Of a stretch of 64,000 bases of DNA, positions 22,300 through 33,656 are shown one piece after another. The stretch covers positions 41,645,344-41,709,343 of the forward strand of contig CM068370.1 in assembly GCA_034769895.1 (NCBI GenBank), written 5' to 3'. Under the pieces are notes generated by a model that saw only the letters and a list, made by a program, of their open reading frames with translations, did not search any database and was not told where the DNA came from. The DNA comes from Magicicada septendecula. Taxonomy: Eukaryota; Arthropoda; Insecta; Hemiptera; Cicadidae. A program made the position numbers and the translations under genes. Position 1 is the stretch's first letter. Each line of letters opens with the position of its first letter.

Positions 22300-22940
22300 T
22301 TTTCCAGTCATCTTGCTTCAGACTTCTCTATGCCATTGCATTCCTTATCTGTCGCGGCCTCCCTCTTTTCCTTCTTTCACGACAGGTCCATTCTAGAATT
22401 TCTTTGGCCATCTGTCATTACCCATGCCCGTACCATCTTAATCTCTTAGCAACAATTGTATCGTTTGTATTGGTACATATATTCATTCTTTCCCTTATTT
22501 CTTCATGTTTTACCCTATCCAGCAATATAAGTCTACAGCACCTTCTTCCATTTCCATGCCTCTTTTCTCTTTTCCTCATATGTTCTGTAGTCTCCCATAC
22601 CTCACCCCATACGTTACAATACTTTCCACTAATAAATGTTGACTTTTGTTTCGGGCCTTAGTTGACTGCTCCGTAAGAGTAACTGTCTCGTCTAGCATTT
22701 TTGTGATCCTAAATTTTTATAAAACACACCTCTTTTTCCACGTTATTAATTTCATATTTTCTTTTAACACGACCTTCGTACATTCCAACATTCTGTTTAA
22801 ATTCCCATCAGGTTCCACTGCAGTATCCAAAATCCGCAACCGTTGCTTACAATTCCACTTCCTCACCATTGTGCTCTTAACGCCAGCACAAAACTCCTTG
22901 CGTTCATTTACTGTATGTATCAACTATTCTCTGATTATAT
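22300..22940 (-). mobile_element. LINE C-terminal fragments
   Basis: The minus strand encodes RRCCRLILLDRVKHEEIRERM, then LRWYGHG and a basic KRGRPRQIRNAM block, characteristic of LINE ORF2 ends (22310-22570). An additional minus frame (22717-22923) with KSTMVRKWNCKQRLRILDTA may be an upstream piece. Multiple frames; inactive. Confidence 0.6.
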
Positions 22941-23089
22941 AAGTATTGTTTATATTATAATATAAACTTGTCTAATTGCCTGGTGAATTTTCTCTTCTTG
23001 ATTACAATTCTGATTAATATCCTTCTTCATTTTACTTTCCATTTGCAGTTCTGGGATTAACATTAGTCTGCGATTTGTGGGGTTTGTGG

Positions 23090-23800
23090 TATGTTCCGAT
23101 TTCACAAAATATCTTTACGATCAATGTTTTATTGGGCTTTCTGTGTCTCTTACAACCGTTTAAGGGTAGTTGTAAACGTTACCCGGAACTTCGGCACCTT
23201 CCGTGATTTAAGCTACACGTGTATCCTGCTCAAACGTTTCTTCATCGCAACTCAAGTTTCAGGACCATACAATACGAGTACAGCCATTGCCTTATAAAAT
23301 TGTAGTCGATTCTTCTCTTCTTCGGTAACTTCCTTTGTTAGGACTCTCTCCTGTACTATAACAACGGTTCTACATGCTGTCACTCCATCTCTTCCTTGGC
23401 CGACCAATGCTCCTCTTGGTGTCTGGTTGGCTATCTCTTGCCTTTACCGTATCATCTGTCCAATTCCGAGGCTGCCTGTTGCTTCTTTGAGACATCGATA
23501 TTTTCCCAGTGGATAGGTGGCTAACACTGTCCACCAACCTTCCCCCTTTATCCGGGCTTGGGACCGACAGTGGAAAGTCGATTCTCTTTCCTAGTTTTAC
23601 TTGATAATGCTTGACAAATTGTTTCACACGTTGACTGAAACTTGGGCCGATATTAAGACCAACATCACGATATACATCATAAATGATGTCACAACCAAGA
23701 TAGCGGAAAGATGACACTTGCTCTACCCTCTTATTATCTAATACAATTTTAGTTCGGCAGAGGAGTAAATACTTTAGTCCTATGCACAAAAATTGTCATG
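23090..23800 (-). mobile_element. LINE fragments related to family A
   Basis: At 23370-23789 the minus strand has EQVSSFRYLGCDIIYD and, after a deletion, SIGRPRKRWSDSM, both diagnostic of the family A LINE that is better preserved at 26.3 and 29.9 kb. At 23090-23370 it has LQFYKAMAVLVL followed by YGPET, the segment that normally lies between them. The parts are out of their usual order or rearranged, and an unrelated run (GKRIDFPLSVPSPDKGGRL) lies inside. Confidence 0.6.
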
Positions 23801-23946
23801 CTATAATTCGAACAAACTTGTTGAACACATAATGTCTCGTAGAATTGACTGTTAGGCCTAACTCTACCAAACTCTTCTTCATAATCAGTGAAGGTAAGGC
23901 GTGTCTTCAGATTAAATTCCCTTCTTTTCTTAATCGATATTGTCAA

Positions 23947-24325
23947 AGAAAATATGTCATCAAAGCAAGAACGACCCTTGTTTTCGTATTTAAGTTTATT
24001 ATTACTGCTATATAAAATATATAGAATTAACGTTATTAAACCATGTCGAAGGCAACCTTGCCGTAAGCGTTAACTTCAGCACTGATTACACAATCCGTAC
24101 TTATCGAATGTGTTTAGGCTTTTATACGAATCCTGTTAAGAACAAAAGAAGTCCCGTTGCGCTGGTCTGTTTTCCTTGCCATACACATTATTATAATAGA
24201 GCAGTTCGTCTGGGGGACACTCGTCGGTTGGTATCCATCTTACGATGTATCTCTTTCAACTGTCCTGCGACTCTGGGCCCACTCTGCCTTATGAATATCT
24301 GACCTCATCAGCCGAGGAAAAATTA

Positions 24326-24326
<1 letters not shown>
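23947..24326. other. no gene recognised
   Basis: No repeat end or domain found ahead of the TG microsatellite. Confidence 0.4.

Positions 24327-24414
<88 letters not shown>
24327..24414. repeat. (TG)n microsatellite, about 44 repeats
   Basis: An uninterrupted TG run, a likely polymorphic locus. Confidence 0.97.
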
Positions 24415-24417
<3 letters not shown>

Positions 24418-24829
24418 GAGAGGAATCAGAAAAAACAGTGTTCAGTGTTCTCACAAGAACGAGAAATTGAATAAAGGACAATAAAAATTTATAATAATAA
24501 TTTTTATCTGAGATATCTTTGAGCGGACATAGTTCAACATTTTAAATTATGTTTTTATAGTTAATGTATTTTTAATTCTGTATTCACACCTTGTTTATTT
24601 TATGCGTTTAAATTTTCAGGGGCAGGGCCCGTTCTGTTCCCCTCTTCACATACTCCTCTACGCCCCTGCTAATATAAAAATGATTGTGTAATTCTTAGCG
24701 TGACTGCGTGGAACCTTTCAATCGGAAACCTCGAAGGGATTTATTCACCTCAGTCTGTTAATTAGACTCCGATAATCATGGAGGATTCCGATATTGACAA
24801 AAACAAGCATCACGCTTAGTAATAGTTTT

Positions 24830-25130
24830 GTTTAGCTGTTGAGGTGCTGAACAGAATAGGCAATGAGAGTTCTTTGTTGAAAAGAATAATTAGAAGGGTA
24901 GAATTTATTGGACATAGGCTACACTGCGGCATGAAGGTATACACTTCCATGGTGATGAATTGAAGGTAAAGGATATAAGATAAGGGAAATCCAAGGTTGC
25001 AGTATATAAAGCAAATTATGGATGATGTAAATTGTGACACTTACGAGGAAATGAAAAGGAAAGCACAAGATTCATCACAATGAAAAACTGCTGCTAACCA
25101 ATCTTAGGTTTGGACACATAAGAAGAAGAT
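24830..25130 (+). mobile_element. LINE 3' fragment (RTE-like)
   Basis: One frame reads EVLNRIGNESSLLKRIIRRVEFIGHRLHCGMK; after a break it gives PRLQYIKQIMDDVNCDTYEE followed by MKRKAQDSSQ and a stop, with TAANQS beyond. This is the C-terminal end typical of RTE-like LINEs. The 3' end agaagaagatc matches that of the 3850-4790 copy. Only the terminal 300 bp remain. Confidence 0.7.
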
Positions 25131-25257
25131 CTTAAAAACCCAGACGTAGAACTTTAATCCCTTCAAAACCCGTAGTTGTACAGACCGCATTTTTGCCTTC
25201 AGCCAAGACTTCATGTAATGAAGGTGCAACGGGCGTTAGGATTCGTGCCTGAAAAGT

Positions 25258-25291
25258 GGATGATGATGAAGATGACGATGACGATGATAAT
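25258..25291. repeat. GAT-rich microsatellite
   Basis: Imperfect gatgatgaagatgacgatg repeats. They resemble the (GAT)n tails of family A LINEs, though no LINE body adjoins. Confidence 0.6.
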
Positions 25292-25421
25292 AGTGGTGTG
25301 TGCAATGAAACGATGGTATCAATTCAGTCAGAAACTGTAGAAATTCAGAACGCAGAAACCTGAGCACTGAATCTGTACAGAAAACGGAGTCGTATACCAC
25401 CATACGTATGGCCTCGTTGGC

Positions 25422-25826
25422 CAGGGGTTTATTTACGGGGGGGGGGGAGACGAACAGGACCGGACCGCCCCAAGAGGGCGAAAAAGTTGACGAATTTTGT
25501 TAATCTCTTAATTTTTAGGCTGTTTTATTTTTTCCAGCTGTGTATTCGAATATAGTAAGTTAGTAGCTATTTTTTAAATATACTAACAGATTTATTGAAA
25601 TATGAAATAGTATGGAAAGAGTATAGGTTTGAAATATGAAATATAGGAAAATCAATTAAGTCAATAAGCATCTTTTAACAAAGTTTCAGCAACGCGTATT
25701 TTTATTACCGTTTTCTTAAATGGGACTGATGTTATGAAGCGTTTTTCAGCCTCTTTAAAGGTAGCGATTAATTAGTTGTTTAGTCTTAACTTATTTTTTC
25801 TTCTGTATGAAGGTGATACGCCACTG
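25422..25826. mobile_element. hAT-like MITE, copy 1 (405 bp)
   Basis: Begins caggggtttatttacg and ends gatacgccactg. It is flanked by tcgttggc (25414-25421) and tcgttggt (25827-25834), an 8-bp duplication with one mismatch. The interior (tttgaaatatgaaatatagg, caacgcgtatttttatt) recurs at 36577-36969 and, reversed, at 49822-50826. A G-run lies near the left end. No coding capacity. Confidence 0.82.
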
Positions 25827-25834
25827 TCGTTGGT

Positions 25835-26330
25835 GGTTACACCACAACGGTTATGACCGAAAGTGTAACGACTGGACAGTAGCGGCGCCAGTATAACGAC
25901 TGGACGTATTAGGACGCAGAAGCCTTTGTACCGCGCGATAGACAAGCATCACTGATCTCGTTCCAAGTACTTAACGACAAAAACTAATGAAGTTTGACGT
26001 AACCGCAAGCGGCCGCACGGATATGATAGACGTCTCCTCTTGTTTACATCAGCTGATTATTATTGTTGTTTATTTATTATACGCTCAGTAATCTCTGCTA
26101 CGTGAAATGAAGCTGAACCGGTTAATATATCGTTTTCATGCTGTTAAGATACGGTGCCAACACACAAATATACATACTCTATTTACGATTTATTATGTAC
26201 GTATAATTTTGAGCCCGCGCGCGCGCGCGCGTGTGCGTGTTTTAAAAAAACTCCCTGATTAAAAGTACCACTGTGACTGCAACAAAAGGACTTCTATTTT
26301 AACATCGCTAGGTCTGTATAATTTACATGG
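25835..26330. other. no gene recognised; GC/GT dinucleotide run at 26215-26240
   Basis: Contains a short duplicated segment (gtaacgactggac / tataacgactggac near 25865 and 25892) and a cgcgcgcg run. No domain. Confidence 0.4.
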
Positions 26331-26334
26331 AACA

Positions 26335-26950
26335 TTTTACATGATGGCTTTTCGTGGAACTGATGCCGTACGGGCAAAAACTGTTATAGATGGTACTGTC
26401 CTGGAACAAGTTAGCAGTTTTGAATACCTGAGCTACAGTGTGTCTTGTAATGCCAGCAGCGATGTTGTGAATAGGTTGCATAAGTTCAACCGTATGTGCT
26501 GGACCATTAGGCGAACCCTTATGTCAGCAAGTAGAGGAACACGCGTAAAATTCTACAAGGCGATAGCTCTTCCCACACTTCTTTATGAGTCTGAGAATTG
26601 GACTTTAACGAAAGGCCAGGCCAGTCGCATCCACAGCGGCTGAAATGAGATTTCTCAGGCACGTGGCAGGGTATACTCTCCACGATCATAGAAGAAACAC
26701 AGACATACGGCAGGAACTGAATATTATGAGTATACTCGACAGGATCGCCCAGTATCGGCTGGATTGGTGGGAACATCTTTGCCGAATGGATGACTGTCGC
26801 AGCCCCAAACAACTCTGGGACTATAAGCCGAGGGGACGGAGAGGTGTGGGACGTCCGAGGAAGCGCTGGAGTGACCAGCTCTAATCTTTGCCTATTTGAG
26901 ACGGGAACAAACCATCCTTGGTTTAATCCGTGAAGATGATGATGAATTTC
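26335..26950 (+). mobile_element. LINE fragment, family A, with GAT tail
   Basis: The plus strand has MAFRGTDAVRAKTVIDG, EQVSSFEYLSYSV, KFYKAIALPTLLYESENWTL, then in another frame AEMRFLRHVAGYTLHDHRRN, LNIMSILDRIAQY and GRPRKRWSDQL (26645-26884), followed by a stop, a ttggtttaatcc block and gatgatgatg. This is the rear of a LINE whose other copies are at 29.85, 37.6 and 44.7 kb. A frame change near 26640 separates the two parts. The YADD box lies upstream of the truncation. Confidence 0.82.
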
Positions 26951-27017
26951 TTATTTTTATATAACTTCATGACCTGAGACGTCTACTATGTATATCTAAA
27001 CTTGCCTGTATTAGTCA

Positions 27018-27340
27018 ATGGTGCTTAGGTCACTACCGTGTATTATGTCAATAAAGTTTAGATTACTACCGTGTATTAGGTCAATAAAGTTTAGGTCACT
27101 ACCGTGTATTATGTCAATAAAGTTTAGATTACTACCGTGTATTAGGTCAATAAAGTTTAGGTCACTACCGTGTATTAGGTCAATAAAGTTTAGGTCACTA
27201 CCGTGTATTAGGTCAATAAAGTTTAGGTCACTACCGTGTATTAGGTCAATAAAGTTTAGGTCACTACCGTGTATTAGGTCAATAAAGTTTAGGTCACTAC
27301 CGTGTATTAGGTCAATAAAGTTTAGGTTACTACCGTCGTG
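27018..27340 (+). repeat. 33-bp minisatellite, about 9.5 units
   Basis: The unit is ggtcactaccgtgtattagg plus tcaataaagttta, 33 bp. The first four units alternate between two variants (ggtcac/..attatg.. and gattac/..attagg..), a 66-bp dimer seen twice, after which near-identical monomers follow. The period is a multiple of three, hence the long open frame, which is not a gene. Confidence 0.95.
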
Positions 27341-28020
27341 CGCGACACTTCAAGACCACACGAAGGTATTCAGACAAAAAAAAAAAGAAAAAAGAAAATA
27401 GTGACTATGACACCTTTTTCACAACAAGTAAATACAAATACTACTTTGCAACATAAATGGTGTGAAGCGTGATGCGAGAAGTTATGTAACCAGGCGCTGG
27501 TGGTTTGAGTAACCTTGCCCTACCGAGTCAGATACCAGGTCGACTTGTGTCGCGTGGATTCTAAACGTTTGCCCGATTTTATCAAACCAGTTTCTTCTTA
27601 AAATCGTAAAGTGTTTATTTTTTGTTTTGTTTATTTATCAAAGCGGTGTAAACACTTTGATTCTACTCTATAAAAACGTATACTATTGTGTTTGCGCGTG
27701 TCTGCACGTGCCATTTTTTCACTGCTACGAAAGTGTATTAGAACGTGAAAATTTGTTTTTATTTAAAACTTATTTTAGAATCAACTTACGTCACCTGAGA
27801 AAGAATAAATTTTACAAAGCGCATTATGTTGTACACTAGAGAACCCCCAACCCACATGCAAAGTAATATGATATTGCGATAGGTTATAATAATAACCTAT
27901 TATTAAAACTATAGGATTTAGGATAATACCTAGGGTAATTACGTAGGTTATGTTACTCACGTGTATTTACATTATCAACTGGTGTATAACGTATGTATAT
28001 TGATGAATACTATTTATAAA
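27341..28020. other. no gene recognised
   Basis: No domain or repeat boundary identified; the open frame at 27627-27839 has no motif. Confidence 0.4.
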
Positions 28021-28030
28021 GACACTGTTT

Positions 28031-29112
28031 GTGAGAAATATCTCAACCATTCAAAATAAATACAGGTGTAAGACAGGGTGATGGTTTATCCCCAATCCTT
28101 TTTAACTGTGTCCTGGAGAAAGTAGTGAGAATATGGAATGAAAAATTAAAGGAATGCAAAATGTCACCAATCATGTTGGGAAGAAGAAACAAACGTAATG
28201 AAATAAACTATTTGGCATTCGCAGATGACTTTGGTATACTTTCTGAACATCTGACATCTGCAGTAACACAAGTTAATTTTTTAGAGGACATAACCAGTAG
28301 AACAGGCTTAAGAATTTCTGCAGAAAAAAAAAACAAATTTTCACAAACATTAAAAACGCGCCAAAATTCCTGGTAACAGATATTTGTCGAAAGAAAAAGG
28401 GTTCGAAAATTTAAGTATCTAGGAGAGATAATTCAAGAGAATGGCTTGGAAAAATCTGCTACAGACGAAAGGATTCATAAGATGGAAAGGGCATATGGTA
28501 TAACTAAAGATATTTACAATAAAAAGTGTATATCTAAAAATGCGAAAATAAGGCATTACAGTACAGTAGTGAAGCCAGAATGCCTATATGCAAGTGAATG
28601 TCTAGCATTGAATTATAATTTAAACAAACTAGGAATATTGAAAAGTCGAATTATTAGGAAAATAATTAGGCCCACGAAAAACTTCAGAAGGTTGGAAATT
28701 AAGAAATAATGATGAAATATATCAAAGTATAGAAAATATAACAGAAACAATGAGAAAAAGAAGACTATTATTTTTTGGACATTTATATAGAATGGACGAC
28801 AAAAGATTAACAAAGCAGGTCTTCAAATATCTCTGGGGGAAGAAGTCAACATCAAGTTGGATTAAAGAAGTCCAAAAGGATTTAGAAAAAAAGTAATATA
28901 CACGGAGAAAAAGCAATTGAAAAAGAAGTTTTTCGGCCAAAAGTGTTAAAAATAGGAGAGTCCAGGGTAGGAGAGAGAAAAACGCAGGTTCAAAGTGGAC
29001 TGAAGACAGGAAGAAGAGACACAGTGAGTAAATGAAAGAATATTGGAAAAAAATAAAAGAACAAAGAGTAAAGAATTGAAATTGGCATGTGATCTTTAGA
29101 TACGAAAAAAAT
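28031..29112 (+). mobile_element. LINE insertion, family C, with 10-bp target duplication
   Basis: A 5'-truncated LINE of 1082 bp flanked by gacactgttt at 28021-28030 and 29113-29122. Coding order: QCRTG-DGLSP-type motif, NYLAFADDFGIL (catalytic FADD), TGLRISAEK, VRKFKYLGEIIQENG, KMERAYGITKD, YSTVVKPECLYASECLAL, then in further frames MRKRRLLFFGHLYRMDDKR and SSWIKEVQKDLEK. Several frame breaks; inactive. The intact target duplication shows that this truncated form is how it arrived, a normal outcome of target-primed reverse transcription. Confidence 0.88.
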
Positions 29113-29189
29113 GACACTGTTTATAGAATACACTAGAATGTTCTGTATCAATGTACCATACATTTATAGGTTAACGCAATTTCTTCTAC

Positions 29190-29540
29190 AATTGCGTTTG
29201 TTCTACAGCTATGGGATCGCCGTTGTCACCAGTTGTAGCCAATATTTACTTGGAGGAGTTTGAAAGACGTGCGTTTGATTCAGCAAGACTAAACCCCACA
29301 CACTTTTACCGATATCTGGACGCCACCTTTGTTATCTGGCCTCACGGTCACGAAGAACTACAGGCTTTTTTACACAATCTAAACTCAATACGAAAACCGG
29401 ACGGATCTCTACGTCATCGAGTGTACAGGAAACCTACCCACACCGATAGATACCTTCATGCAACTTCACATCATCACCCTGCACAAAAGCACGCCGTTCT
29501 CAACACCGTGATTTATCCGTGGAATCTTCCGTGACCTTCT
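29190..29540 (+). mobile_element. Penelope-like element reverse transcriptase fragment
   Basis: The plus strand reads TAMGSPLSPVVANIYLEEFE, then FYRYLDATFVIWPHGHEEL, FLHNLNSI, and after a gap RKPDGSLRHRVYRKPTHTD and HHPAQKHAVLNT. MGSPLSPVxANIYxExFE and the R-Y-x-D-[DA]-T-FVIW box are diagnostic of Penelope-like reverse transcriptases. The second catalytic Asp of the YxDD box is Ala here, and the segment between the catalytic box and the PDGSL region is missing, so it is non-functional. It differs from the GIY-YIG-bearing copies, and no ribozyme was found nearby. Confidence 0.85.
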
Positions 29541-29849
29541 CGGGCGCTGTTTCTGTCTCCTGCCTATCGGAGATTCATCCTTATGTTCGTGAATAGTTCG
29601 GTGTCATGTACCTCTTTCGTTTATTTAATAAAATCAGTTACAATTGACAACCTTCTCCTAATTTCTTCATTCGCTATTTTATCTCTTCTAATTAATACAC
29701 ATCACTGTCAACAGTGTCCATTACTGCTGCATGAACTTTACGTTGGTTCTCCTTGCTATCCATACTCACGCAGCGTATGTTAAAGTGTTTCTTAATAACC
29801 TATCGTATATATAATTTCATTTTGTAATTTCAATCCTGTCGAACTCGGA

Positions 29850-30530
29850 AAGCGGATTGCAGACGACTGTACACTCGTTGAATCGAATCTGCAAGGATTG
29901 CGGATTACAGATCTTCATATTGAAGACCAAGGTGACGGCTTTTCATGGAACTGATCGCATACGAGCTAAAATTGTTGTAGACGGCACAGCTGTGAGGCAG
30001 GTCAGTGATTCTAAATGTCTGAGCTACAACGTGTCTTACATTATAAACACAGATGTCGTGAAGAAGCTGAACAAGTTCAACCATATGTGTGGCGCCATCA
30101 GGAGAACTCCAAAATCAACCAGTAAAGAAACACGCTTAAAGTTATACAAGGTTATGCCCCTCTGTGGGTCTGAGAATTGGACTTTAACGAAATCCAGTCC
30201 AGGTCAGTCGTGTTCAAGCGCCGAAATGACAGTTGTAAGGCACGCGGCAGGATACACCCTTCAAGATCGCAAAAGAAACTGAATACGGCAGGAAGTGAAT
30301 GTTGTGAGTCTAGTTAATAGGACTGCCCAATATCGGCTAAAGTGGTTGGCACGTCTTAACCGAATGATGACTGCCGCATCCCCCAAACAACTACGGAATT
30401 ATAAGTCGAAAGGACGGCGTCCGAGGAAGCGTTGGGGTGACCAGCTCTAGTCTATCTGCTTGGGACCAGAGCAAACCATTTTTGGTTTAATCCTTGCTGA
30501 AGAAGATGATGATGGTGATGATAATTTTGT
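29850..30530 (+). mobile_element. LINE fragment, family A, with GAT tail
   Basis: The plus strand has LQTTVHSLN-type and TKVTAFHGTDRIRAKIVVDG, RQVSDSKCLSYNV, KETRLKLYKVMPL followed by CGSENWTLT, AEMTVVRHAAGYTLQDRKRN, VNVVSLVNRTAQYRLKWL and KGRRPRKRWGDQL, then the ttggtttaatcc block and gatgatgatgg tail. One stop and at least one frame change. The copy is diverged from the 26.3-kb copy, indicating separate insertions. Confidence 0.82.
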
Positions 30531-31397
30531 AAGTTTAAATCAATGTCACCCTTCTTACACCCCTGACAAGACTTACGATCACCATACGTTAGTTAGGCAA
30601 CGTAGTACTAAATAGGGCAATGTGGTTACAACGCCGCCTAAATTGCCTGAAACTACCCCCACCGGCTGATGACGCAAGTACTAGTTAACGCTTAGCAGGC
30701 CCAGATTTACATGTCTTCCGTATGCCAAACTTCAAAGATGTTTCTCTACGTTCTTATTCTCCTTGTTGCTTTCAAATATTTTCGTTACTCTTTTGTTCCA
30801 TTTTGTGTGGGTTTTCTTCTTCTATTTCCATTTAAACCAAGGATCATTTGTCATTCTTGAAGTCGCCTTCCCCTGAATGACGTTCTTGAAAGCTATAGTT
30901 TCTTTAGCAACACTGAAAAAAAGCTTAAGCGAAACGTCTTTGGCTTTTATTTATACAGCCTATCCGTCATCTAACACCTCTGCACCCATTCAAAAGCGTT
31001 CTATTCTAATCCTTGTTTATATAGGTGTAAACACGTCTAAAATATAAAAGACAGTATTTTTATCTATTTAGTGATACTGTCAGTTGTTACTACATTTAGA
31101 CCAAAAACTACATTTTTTATCGCTATCATCTTCCTTCAAGCATTACACCCATGGCATCTTGCACCACCCAGCCGTACTACAGCTCATATCATACCACCGC
31201 CAGAGAGAAACCATTCGCGTGGAGTGACGAACGGGCGAAGGATGTTTCGTGTATTCCAGTGTAAATGTCGCGTTGTTATTGACTAGGATTCGCCAACTTT
31301 ATAAGATTCAACAAATCTTTATTTAACAAGTATTTAGTACGTACTATTACGACGCCCTACTAAACAGATACGATACGATAGTCGTATGGTACAGTGA
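30531..31397. other. no gene recognised
   Basis: Near 30930-30965 a CUGAAAA ... GAAACGUC arrangement faintly recalls a hammerhead but lacks a core G and a stem I. The open frame at 31071-31286 has no motif. Confidence 0.35.
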
Positions 31398-31628
31398 AAA
31401 TATCGGTATGGAGAACCATACATGACTTCCATATTCTAAGATTTATATTTAAATCTTAATATCGCCTGCCAAGCGCGATATATTTTCTCTTATACATGAT
31501 GTACATTAAAATGAAAAAATTTTAATTTTATTGCCTGGCAACAAAATTATTTTATTTTTAACAATTACCATTGTTTCAAAAAGTTTAAATAAATTTGCAA
31601 GTACTTTACTCTTGTTAAAACGTATAAG

Positions 31629-32890
31629 GTTGCAGGTAAACTACCCCTTCCCCTTAACCGATCTTCACCAAAATCGAAAGTCATTGAGACCTCTACAATT
31701 CAGGGACGTATGCAAAAAATTATTTGATTCTGTTTGAATTTGCGGCTGTTATCGTTTGCCATAGAAAATACGCTTGATAAAAAAACGTTGCAGGTAAACT
31801 ACCCCTTCCCCTTAACCGATCTTCACCAAAAACAACAGGTCTTGAGTACTCTACAAATCAGGACTGTATGCAAAACATTATTTGATTCTGTTTGAATTTG
31901 CGGCTGTTATCGTTTGCCATAGAAAATACCCTTGTTAAGAAAACGTTGCAGGTAAACTACCCCTTTCCCTCAACCGATCTTCACCAAAAACAATAGGTCT
32001 TGAGAAATCTACAATTCAGGGCTGTATGCGAAACATTATTTGATTCTGTTTGAATTTGCGGCTGTTATCGTTTGCCAAAAAAAAAAATTTCCCTTGATAA
32101 AAAAACCGTTGCAGGTAAACTACCCCTTCACCTCAACCGATCTTCACCAAAAACAATAGGTCGCGAGTACTCTACAAATCAGGGCTGTATGCAAAAAATT
32201 ATTTGATTCTGTTTGAATTTGCGGCAGTTGTCGTTTGCCATAGAAAATACGCATGATAAAAAACGTTGCTGGTAAACTACCCCTTCCCCTCAACCGATCT
32301 TCACCAAAAACAATAGGTCTTGAGTACTCTACAAATCAGGGCTGTATGCAGAAAATTATTTGATTCTGTTTGAATTTGCGGCTGTTATCGTTTGCCATAG
32401 AAAATACCCTTGTTAAAAAAACGTTGTAGGTAAACTACCCCTTTCCCTTAACCGATCTTCACCAAAAACAAAAGGTATTGAGAACTCTACAATTTAGGGC
32501 TGTATGCAAATAATCTTTTCATTCTGTTTGAATTTGCGGCTGTTATCGTTTGCCATAGGAAATACCCTTGTTAAAACATAAAACGTTACAGGTAAACTAC
32601 CCCTTTCCCTTAACCGATCTTCACCAAAAACAATAGGTCTTGAGAACTCTACAATTCAGGGCTGTATGCGAAACATTATTTGATTCTGTTTGAATTTGCG
32701 GCTGTTATCGTTTGCCAAACAAACAAAATTACCCTTGCTAAAAAAAAACCGTTGCCGGTAAACTACCCCTTTCCCTCAACCGATCTTCACCAAAAACAAT
32801 AGGTCGCGAGAACTCTGCAAAACCGGGCTGTATGCAAAAAATTATTTGATTCTGTTTGAATTTGCGGCAGTTATCGTTTGCCATAGAAAA
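31629..32890 (+). repeat. 158-166-bp tandem repeat, 8 units
   Basis: Internal array of family H copy A; spacing by unit start is 158, 158, 162, 158, 158, 162 and 166 bp. The same unit occurs once in copy C and about five times in copy D. Confidence 0.92.
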
Positions 32891-32894
32891 AAAA

Positions 32895-32909
32895 TCTACA
32901 GACAGACAC

Positions 32910-32948
<39 letters not shown>

Positions 32949-32956
32949 CACAGACA
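32895..32956. repeat. (GACA)n microsatellite
   Basis: An imperfect cagacagacaga run, with a shorter remnant of the junction in other H copies (gtgtctgtgtgtag near 42570). Confidence 0.92.
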
Positions 32957-33086
32957 CTTTTCGGAAAACGACTTTTTTTCATGTTTTGAGTGTAGTAGAA
33001 TCAGAATCTGCAATAATCTCGAACACGATTTTTTTTGCCATCACCATACTTCCATTCCTTAAGGAATATGGAAGTAAAAAAAGTAC

Positions 33087-33581
33087 AAGACACCAATTAA
33101 GTCACTAATCACCAGCTTTAATTATCACAGTTAAACAGTTCGTAATTAACAAGACAGTCTATTACAACAAATCAAATAAAACTTGTTCACACGCAATAAA
33201 ATGTCAACTAATATAAAAAACAATTGTATTACAATTGTCCCGTCCGATTATAAAACACAACACTTCACTAATAACACTTGAACGCACAAAGTAATCGCCG
33301 ACAATAACTGGCAACTCAAACTGTAATATATCGCAACTATAACTGACTGAGCGTCGCTGGGTACTTGTATTTATACCCCGCCGAAAAACCAGATTATTCC
33401 ATACTGCGCGTTATCTCTACACTACGACGTAATTAATTGCGGCCTTGACACAGTCCGCGAGGCTGGCGGCGTCTAGAAAAGTCTCGCGAATGCATGTTGA
33501 AATTACGTACGCCACAGCATTATAGCCGGATTCCACTGGATCGTTCGAGAAACACGTAGATTGTTCTGTGATGTCGTAACA
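33087..33581 (-). mobile_element. probable solo LTR (fossil)
   Basis: A roughly 495-bp unit on the minus strand beginning tgttacgacatc, flanked by gtac on both sides (33083-33086, 33582-33585). It carries a TATAAATA box and a TCAGTCAGTT initiator about 27-31 bases downstream, and no coding sequence. The layout fits a single LTR left by a gypsy- or BEL-like retroelement. The right terminus does not end in CA, so its exact end is uncertain. It lies between family H copies A and B. Confidence 0.5.
33341..33375 (-). promoter_or_regulatory. TATA box plus initiator of the solo LTR
   Basis: TATAAATA (33375 down to 33368) with TCAGTCAGTT at 33350-33341, the spacing expected for arthropod RNA polymerase II core promoters. 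Confidence 0.55.
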
Positions 33582-33656
33582 GTACTAATTAGTAATTATC
33601 TCTTAAGCGAAATAAAATCGAAATTTCATACTTGATATTTTAAATTTATTAAATGA

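Larger units (their letters stand above)
31398..33075 (+). mobile_element. family H element, copy A (eight internal repeats)
   Basis: Starts at atcggtatggagaacc and the acttccat block, and ends at acttccattccttaagg and atatggaagta, so the ends carry inverted acttccat/atggaagt motifs. Between them lie eight tandem units of 158-166 bp (starts at 31635, 31793, 31951, 32113, 32271, 32429, 32591 and 32757) sharing ggtaaactaccccttccc, ccgatcttcaccaaaaac and gaatttgcggctgttatcg. A (GACA)n tract sits at 32895-32956. The ribozyme region found in copies B and C is absent. No protein is encoded; mobility class unknown. Confidence 0.75.

Noticed and set aside
24617-24667. caggggca...acgcccctg as a tiny hAT element
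   Set aside because: Only about 50 bp with 6-7-bp inverted ends and no 8-bp duplication; likely chance or an unresolvable relic.
30925-30965. CUGAAAA...GAAACGUC as a hammerhead
   Set aside because: Core G8 is lost, stem II is four bases with a four-base loop, and no stem I complement is present.
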